Part shown: piece after piece, positions 57,499-64,000 of the stretch
How the letters are laid out: the number at the start of each line of letters is the position of its first letter
Position numbering within the stretch: position 1 is the first letter of the stretch
Assembly: GCA_002197995.1 (NCBI GenBank)
Contig: NGZR01000002.1
Span: 6,448,001-6,512,000 of the forward strand
Origin: Gaeumannomyces sp. JS-464
Taxonomy: Eukaryota > Ascomycota > Sordariomycetes > Magnaporthales > Magnaporthaceae
Direction: 5' to 3'
DNA: 64,000 nt
The notes under the pieces: model-generated
Told to the model about the DNA's origin: nothing
The model's input: only the letters and a program-made list of their open reading frames with translations
The model's database searches: none
Made by a program: the position numbers and the translations under genes

Positions 57499-58340
57499 AT
57501 GCAGATCACTCAGTTCCTCGGTTCCCTTGTCCTGGCCTGCCTGGTCACTGCCGTGCCGGTGGCCCAGGTTCAGGGGCAGGATGATCAAAGGTATGTGGTA
57601 TTCCACAAAAGGCGCCTCAATCAGAATACCCAGCTAACTGTGCTAATGAATCACAGGCTTGTCGCACGCGACTTTGACAACGACGCTTCTGGGGCCGTTG
57701 CTGAGGCGAGGGGCCTCCCTTGGCTCTGCCTGACCTTGCCGAGAGAGCCCTCGGCCAGAAGAAGAAGCCGGCCGCCAGCCCTGCCAAGCCGGCCGCCGGC
57801 CCTGCCAAACCGGCCGCCGGCCCTGCTAAGCCGGCAGTCAAGCCCAAGAAGAATGTCTGCAAGATCGGCAAGGGCAAGGGCAAGACCGGCCGCAGGAGCC
57901 TCGTCAAGAGGGCCAACAAGCGCGTCGACGAAGGCACCACGGTGAAGGGCGGCAAGAACGACGAGCTCAGAACCTGGAGCCTTAAGAACTGCGTCGGCCT
58001 CGCGGCTCACGACTGCGATACGGGCAACAAGGTCATGGCCCATATTAATGGCATGAACCGCGCTGGTAAGGACTACAAGGCGCAGACGACCGCCTTCATA
58101 TCCGAAGCGGCCCTTGTGAGCGACACTGTCACCATGCGCAAGCCCAACGCGCTCGACTTCAAGGACGATACGACCGCGGCGAACTGCGCTGCGATTGCCG
58201 GCATGGCTATCGACATCCGCGAGCAGCTCAAGACTGCCGGTTTCACTGTCATCGAGGAGAACCGAAAGATCAAGGACGGTGATATGCAGGTCACTGGAAG
58301 CGGCCAGATCAATGTTGACACTGGCATTCGCAGCGCCTAA
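57499..58340 (+). CDS. Secreted protein with CheD-like (Cys-His) deamidase domain (frameshift in the sequence)
   Basis: About 258 residues. Exon 1 is 57499-57590, followed by a 66-nt intron (GTATGT, CTAAC, CACAG) and exon 2 from 57657. It starts with a signal peptide (MQITQFLGSLVLACLVTAV). After a one-base loss near 57714 comes a low-complexity region of KPAAGPAKPAAGP repeats, a Lys-rich patch and dibasic sites (LVKR, ANKR) that a Kex2-type protease could cut. The C-terminal 130 residues carry TWSLKNCVGLAAHD and VMAHI: Thr at -6, Cys at 0, Val at +1, Asp at +7 and MAH ending at +17. This is the spacing of the catalytic Thr, Cys and His in bacterial CheD, which deamidates glutamines. The C-terminal part (GFTVIEEN, SGQINVDTG) also fits the CheD layout. 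Function is inferred from motif spacing only; the substrate is unknown. Confidence 0.6.
57765..57842 (+). repeat. In-frame 21-base tandem repeats
   Basis: About three to four copies of a 21-base GC-rich unit encoding KPAAGPA-type heptads in the propeptide-like region of the CheD-like protein. Confidence 0.85.
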
Positions 58341-59021
58341 TGGAACGACTAGGAGAGAGGCTGGGGTGAATTTGGGGCTTTGGGCTGCTACTTTTTATGG
58401 GAGTTATGGAGTTAAAGGAGTTTAGTTTGCTTTGTGTGGAGGCTTGAAATGCAAGGAGTCTGGTTTGCTTCTTTTTGTAGACTTTATTTATTGTATGGGG
58501 TTGTTTAGTTTTTCCATGTTACAGAGATCCATCACAATATGCAATTTCTTTTTCTTAAAAAATGCTTTTCCCAAGCACTTAGCATACAACCCACCTACCA
58601 CGACCATTATCACGACCTATTTACCGGTTTTAACGCCCGATTACCCCGACTCTTTTTTTTATTCCCCTTTTTGTCCTATTTTCTGTCCTATTTTAACCCG
58701 AATCTTGAGAACGCCAACTACGAGCCCCCACTAGAAGTGGCTTGGAAGAAGAAGGCACTTTGCTGGGCATGTTACGAGATCGACCACGAACGAAGCAAGC
58801 ATACGAAAATGACAAGGGGCACATAGACCGAGTGCCACATGCTCAAGAAGTTCAAGCCTTGTGATAGCTCTGACCGGCCGTGCCATCGAATTGGAGGGAC
58901 TTGTCGATGCCCTGAAGCAAGTGGGATCTATATATTTTGATTACGTTGTTGGATGATTTACTCATTAGCACACACCATTATCCTTTAGCGAATTTTTCGT
59001 AATAAGTACGACCTCTCAGGT
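58341..59021. other. Intergenic, possibly the lost 5' part of the kinase remnant
   Basis: No glycine loop or catalytic-lysine motif of a protein kinase could be found here in any frame, although the kinase remnant downstream lacks both. T-rich at 58545-58690. Confidence 0.4.
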
Positions 59022-60044
59022 TTGCCTGTGGATGAGCAGTGCGAGATCTACAAAGCGCAGCTCCGCGAATGTCAAAACCTCCAGCGGGTCAAACACCTGT
59101 TTATTGTCTCGTATCTCGGATATGAGAACCTCAAATCTGAAGGGTCCGTTCTGTACCTCGAATATTGCGGTGGCGGCGATCTAGGCGCTTTACATATCTT
59201 ACCGAAAGAAAACACCCAACTGCCATACCGGACTGGACGGTTCTCCAAGGTTTTCGCTGGCTGCTGTGCCGGTGGGAACGCAAAACCGGACGCGAGACCG
59301 CTGAGCAAGGCGGAGGTTTACACGCTGATGTATCAACTGTTCTTGGCACTTGCCTATCCCCACTATGGTTTTAGTAACAGCATGAACGGTGGCTGCTATT
59401 GCGAAGCAAACTGGAAGCCGTTAATTCACCGGACATCAAGCCGAGCAATGGTATGTCCCTATTTATCTTGATCTAGTTACTTCAGTGAGACATCGTTAAT
59501 TGAGGGAGTCCACGGCTAACCGATAGAATAGCGGTAATGAGCCTGGCTGATGATGGCTCTCGGATCGCCAAGCTCTGTGATTTTGGACTTTCCAGAGACA
59601 ATGCAGCCGGGCAGACCAAAACCCGGAGCGTGGGAACCAAAGAGTATCAGCCCCCGGTAAGAGCTGTTTGAAACATCTCAGTTAACATACTCTTTATAGT
59701 TATTAATGCCGAATCCTTACTAACGAATACGGATACAGGAGTTGGAGGATGACAAATAGGAGTGGACAAGCAAAGGGGACGTATGGGGCCTTGAAAGTAT
59801 GGAAATTCTCGCAAGCAGCCTTAATGCAAGCCTGCGGTAAGTATTAACCTTTTGAAACAGAAACCATCAGCGAACTGGCCAAGGACCTCGTACCGGGCAA
59901 AGCGATGCAGGAACTTCTAAACAAATGTACAGAGCGCAATCCGCAACTCCGGCTAAACAGCCTCGATGTGGTTGAGGAGGTGTACAAACATGTAGACAAA
60001 TCTCTGCGCAGCATTAATATCGCAGGGGGACACAAAAAAAAATG
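59022..60044 (+). pseudogene. Decayed protein kinase gene (NEK-like)
   Basis: Pieces of a Ser/Thr kinase domain lie in order: helix C (IYKAQLRECQNLQRVKH), the hinge (LYLEYCGGGDL, as in NEK/NIMA kinases), the catalytic loop (IHR, then IKPSN after a one-base loss near 59440), DFG in IAKLCDFGLSRD, the activation-segment end VGTKEYQPP, helix F (EWTSKGDVWGL) and subdomain XI (LLNKCTERNPQLRLNSLDVV). Introns fit at 59451-59531 and 59657-59738. A TAG at 59757-59759 interrupts the frame before helix F. No N-terminal glycine loop or VAIK lysine is found, and the last join (about 59837-59860) would be a 24-nt intron. I therefore call it a pseudogene. If the frameshift and TAG are sequence errors, a truncated kinase-like gene remains possible. 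Confidence 0.6.
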
Positions 60045-61176
60045 ACCTTTTCACCCTGGCTTTTCTCAACATCGATACAGGGTTGGACAGGTCCAGAGGC
60101 TGCACAACGGAGGCGTCGAAGATCTGCGGGAAGAACATGATGCTTCTTTGAGCTGGCTGATGCTTGCGGACGCGAAGGAGCCACTTATCGGTCGTGAAAG
60201 ATTGAAGAAACCGAGAGTGCTGTTGGCACTTACACGAAAGCTTCTAAGCATCGGGCGCTTGGTTCGAACACTCTTGGGCTGTGAGGGGTATTGGTACTTT
60301 CCGAGTGCATGACGAGGGGGAAATACCGAAAAATCTATGGAGATGGGTGAAAGATTGATTGTGCATGCGCGTGTTGGGAAGAGAGGGTTGATTTTGGCAC
60401 ATGTCGAAATGGAAATGGAAACACCATGAAGTGACGGGGTCGATTGCAGACAGCGAATTAAAGTTGCGTAATGATCTACAACATTGGTACTTCTGCATAT
60501 GTGCAGATACTATCAATAAGCAGCCGTTGCTCGCGTAATTACTCTGCAGGTAGATTTAGCTATTCCTCGCGTTATCTTACCATATATCCCTTCGTCTCCT
60601 TCCCCTTCATCAACTCTTCTATCTTTCCCTTTCACGCACGCGCATAAGCCTGACGGCGGGAGAATCTGGCGCATCTCATATGCGGGCACGTGCCTATGGG
60701 CCAGTTCGCGGCTTCAATCCCCCAACCTCGGGGCCGGTTGCGCCATCGCCGCTAGCCTGAAAAAGGATTCGCGCGCAGGCACTGGTGGGTCTTTTGCCGT
60801 GGGGAGCTTGTCGGTCGGCGCGACTCTGACCCACTCTAATGGCCGGAGCAGGACGGGATTGCCTCACCTCGCTGGCCTTGTTGCGCAATCGGGATCCAGT
60901 TTTCGAGAGAAAACTCGGTGGGCGTGGGGGGGCGGGCAGGCAACATTGGCATGCTGCAATCATGGACATGCGGGCAGGTCTCGGCGGGCTGGAGAGGGCC
61001 GTCGCGGCCGATTAAAAGGTGGTCGCCGCTCCGCAGCCTGGGGAGTTTCGACTTCCTATATCCCACGAGTCGGCCGTGTACTGGATGGACATTGTAGATC
61101 GCCCCGGAATAAGAATCGGTCGGCCAGATCATTGGCAGCTTGAGACGACCCGCATACTCCGACCAAACTGCCGCCA
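60045..61176. other. Intergenic, promoter of the permease gene
   Basis: No credible coding frame. Likely 3' region of the kinase remnant and promoter of the amino-acid permease. Confidence 0.45.
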
Positions 61177-62899
61177 ATGTCCCGCCAGCACCCACCGCCG
61201 CCCGGGCCGGGCTCCGAGACGGCGTCGTCAAGCGACTTTCAGGCCATCGACCCGCACAGCGGTGTCAGGCGCGGGCTCAAGACGCGGCACCTGAGCATGA
61301 TGGCCCTGGCCGGCATCATCGGGCCGGGCCTGCTGGTCGGCTCCGGCGGCGCCCTGGCTAGCGGGGGTCCGGCGGCGCTGATTATCGGCTTTGCCGTCAT
61401 CGGCGTCGTCGCCTTTAGCGTTATGCAGTCGCTTGGAGAGTTGACGACGCTGTACCCCAGCGGCGGTGCTTTCACGGCGCTGGCCGACCGCTTCGTCGAC
61501 AAGGCGTTTGGTGTCGCGGTGGGGTGGAACTACTACATTATCTGGTGGGCCGTGCTGGCGAACGAGTACAACGCCATCTGCAGCATCTTCACGCTGTGGG
61601 GGGAGCAGGTACCGGTCTGGGGGTATTTCCTGATCTTCTGGGCTGCCTTTACTGCGTTCCAGCTCTTGGGCGTCGAGACCTTTGGGGAGGCTGAGTTTTG
61701 GCTGGCGCTCATCAAGCTCTTTGGGCTACTTGCATACTTTCTCTTCTCGTTGGTGTAAGTGATTCCCCCCAAGTGACCATCCATCCGCTTTCTTGGAGCT
61801 AAAAGAGGTGACTTTCTTCATTTAGATACATCGGTGGAGGGATCCCAGGGGCCCCAGCCCTTGGCTCCTTGTACTGGCGCGAGCCTGGTGCATTTTCCAA
61901 CGGCTTCAAAGGAGTCGCGACAGTTTTTGTTTTTTGCTCTACTTTTTACGCTGGCGTCGAGTCGGTGGCTGTGGCAGCCACTGAAACCAAAAATCCGCGC
62001 GTGGCAGTGCCGTTGGCGATCCGCCAGGTATTCTGGCGCATCATTTTCATGTGGGTTGGTTTGGTCCCTTGGTCACATTTGTGGGCGCAGTCTGACACAC
62101 AAAGCACAGTTACATGGGGTCTGCCATCTTCTTTGGCTTAACGTGCCCTTGGGACGCCGACGGCCTGATCAGCGGTGGCAGCCGGGCTCTGCGGAGTCCT
62201 ATGACGGTGGCAATCCAGAACGCCGGATGGGCGGGCGGCGTGCATCTGATCAACGCCTTCATCTTCGTGACGTGTCTGAGCGCCATCAACTCGAGCATTT
62301 TCATCGCCAGCCGCACGCTTCTCTTCATGGCGCAGGACCGCATGGCGCCGCGCTTCCTGGGCTGGACGGACCGGCGCGGCGTCCCGATCCCGGCCATCGT
62401 GGTCGCCAACGCGTGCGGCGTTCTGAGCATGATGAACATCTCGACCGGCGCGGCGCAGGCCTACGCTTACATCGTCAACCTGTCTGGCGTTTCGACCTTT
62501 TTGGTCTGGGGCGCTATCTCGTTTGTGCACGTCCGCTTCCGGGCTGCTTGGATCGCGCAGGGCCACGCGCCCGAGGACCTGCCCTTCCGCTCGCTCTGGT
62601 ACCCCTGGAACGCCTACTTCGGGCTCGGCGCCAACGTGTTCCTGGCGCTGGTGCAGGGCTGGTCGACGCTGGTGCCCTTCGACGCGGCCACTTTTGTGGA
62701 TGCGTACATCCTGCTGCCGCTGTTCCCCATCATCTACCTGGGGTATAAGCTGGTGTTCAAGACAAAGGTGCGGAGGGCGCTGGAAATAGACCTGGTGTCG
62801 GGACGGCGCAGGGATCTGGAGGAGGACAAGGAGATGGACCAGGGAACACTCGGCGGCGAGGCTCTGCCACTGTGGAGGAGGCTGTGGAACAGTTTCTGA
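61177..62899 (+). CDS. Amino-acid permease, APC superfamily (fungal YAT type)
   Basis: Plasma-membrane proton-coupled amino-acid importer; the particular amino acid is not predictable. Exons are 61177-61754, 61826-62050 and 62110-62899, 530 residues, with introns of 71 and 59 nt and no frameshift. The cytosolic N-terminus carries LKTRHLSMMALAGIIGPGLL, the conserved TM1 entry of fungal amino-acid permeases, then SLGELTTLYPSGGAF (TM2), a TM3 beginning GVAVGWNYYIIW, TETKNPRVAVPLAIRQVFWR (the conserved E-x-x-NPR motif) and SRTLLFMAQDRMAPRFLGW. About twelve hydrophobic segments are visible. The C-terminal tail is charged (RRRDLEEDKEMD), ending LWRRLWNSF. The 59-nt intron lies at the lower size limit seen in this window. 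Confidence 0.9.
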
Positions 62900-64000
62900 C
62901 GACCAACAGGATGTCCAGGGGTCGTGTGCGTGTGTGCCTACCCGACGACGAAAGCGGAAGGGTCACCGAGATGGTCCGCCGGTCAGGCGGTTTGGCCTCT
63001 TCAGACACGTGCGTAATTATACGGATTTCTGGGCAAACAAATGCCCACCTCGCAGGGAGGATCCGAAACCTCCCTTTCGTCGTTGGTTCATTCGCATTGA
63101 AAGAGCGAGGAGGACCTGCTCTTTACGGAGTTGGCTGTTGGGCGGGGACGCTGCTGGGTGCTGGGCTCAGGTCGCATGTGGGCCAAGCAGGATCAATGAT
63201 CGCCCCGGCTACGCACAGAGCTGATCGGAGGGCGCACCGCAGGACAGGCTGGCACATCTCATTTGCCACAGCGAGGGCTCGCGCGCATTCTCAGCCGTCA
63301 GCGCGGACTCCTGCAGGCCGGGCCAAGCTGGCGGTGGCCCAGACTATGGAGCCAGTGCAGTCAGCCGGGGCCTGGGCCTGGGCATGCGTGGCCGTTGGAA
63401 CGCTCGCCCTGTGCGTTGTCTGGTCTTGATCCATCCATCGTCTTGGGTTTCTTTCGAAAGTCAGTCAGGCTGAAGCTGACGAGCCGAGTCTGGTGGCCGG
63501 GTCAGTCGCGCAAAAAGTCCTCGCAAAAGCCAACGCCCCCAGACCATTTCTCCTCCTCGATTGTGGTTTGTTTTTTTTTTCCCGGCTGTTTTCCCGTCCG
63601 TTTGCAAGACAGTCAACAAAAGCGCCTTCCCAGCGGTCGGTCCCCAACGACAACAGCAATAGCTGGCGCCACAAGCAAATTGGCTCCAAGCCTGCCCGGG
63701 CCGGACTGCAAGCTTTGGCGTGTGGGCTGTGCTGTTCGGGGCTGGAAGATGGCTGGGTTGGGTCTCAGGCTAGCCGAAAACGTGCTGGGTCAGAGCTTTC
63801 GGCACCCGCCAATTTCCATCACACTTCAGGATGCATTTTGGTCTCCCGCACTGGCCACCGCATATTTCCAAAGACGGCTTTTTCCAAACCGGGCATCACC
63901 TCAATTGATCCACACTAGCCTCAATCCAATCTTTAACGGCGATAGCACTGCTCAAACCGTCAGCAGCCTCAGCGTTCCATCCACCCTGTTGCATCCATCG
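62900..64000. other. Intergenic to window end, no gene seen
   Basis: Open frames of 140-185 codons occur but are low-quality, lacking conserved motifs and overlapping on both strands. A T10 run lies at about 63571-63580. Confidence 0.45.

Noticed and set aside
59837..59860. Functional 24-nt intron in the kinase remnant
   Set aside because: It has GTAAGT, TTAAC and CAG but is far below the usual minimum intron size. It is more likely a deleted intron in decayed sequence.

Overview
The window is nuclear DNA of a filamentous ascomycete (Pezizomycotina, most likely a Sordariomycete). The genes carry short introns of about 59-390 nt with GTRNGT donors, CTRAY branch points and YAG acceptors, ATG starts lie in CCACCATGG-like contexts, 5' leaders are long and pyrimidine-rich, genes lie on both strands without operons, and the gene set is fungal (Cdc42, SmD3, Nrd1-type RRM protein, 2EXR protein, YAT permease). 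I saw no tRNA, rRNA, CRISPR array or intact transposon.

Layout. 1-430: 3' end of an unidentified gene. 4.2-11.4 kb, + strand: Cdc42 GTPase, secretory-signal agmatinase-family enzyme, cytosolic asparaginyl-tRNA synthetase. 16.3-18.7 kb: four-RRM Nrd1/Mrn1-type protein. 20.2-25.0 kb, - strand: a single-RRM protein and a WRAP73/Wdr8-type WD40 protein. 26.1-28.6 kb: molybdenum-cofactor locus with MoaA-type (MOCS1A) and MoaC-type (MOCS1B) domains. 33.5-38.4 kb: FYVE protein, a Pro-rich orphan, SmD3. 38.9-48.8 kb: mitochondrial-type conserved fungal protein, Ubc7-type E2, Swa2/auxilin-type J protein, M28B/transferrin-receptor-like membrane protein. 49.6-50.5 kb: small Cys-rich orphan. 53.2-62.9 kb, accessory: MFS vitamin/anion-type transporter, 2EXR protein, a secreted protein with a CheD-like deamidase signature, a decayed protein kinase, and an amino-acid permease. 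Between these lie long non-coding stretches, several of 3-5 kb.

Two cross-cutting points. First, about fifteen conserved coding frames are broken by what looks like the loss of one base (two bases in Ubc7), mostly in short homopolymers. They affect essential genes (Cdc42, AsnRS, SmD3), so uncorrected sequence errors are more likely than real mutations, and gene models must allow for them. Second, many introns have lengths divisible by three and no stop, so naive open frames run through them.

The most interesting locus is 57499-58340: a signal-peptide protein with a Lys/Ala/Pro repeat region, dibasic sites and a C-terminal domain whose Thr-x5-Cys-x16-His spacing and surrounding residues match the bacterial chemoreceptor deamidase CheD. 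I know of no described secreted fungal member of that family.
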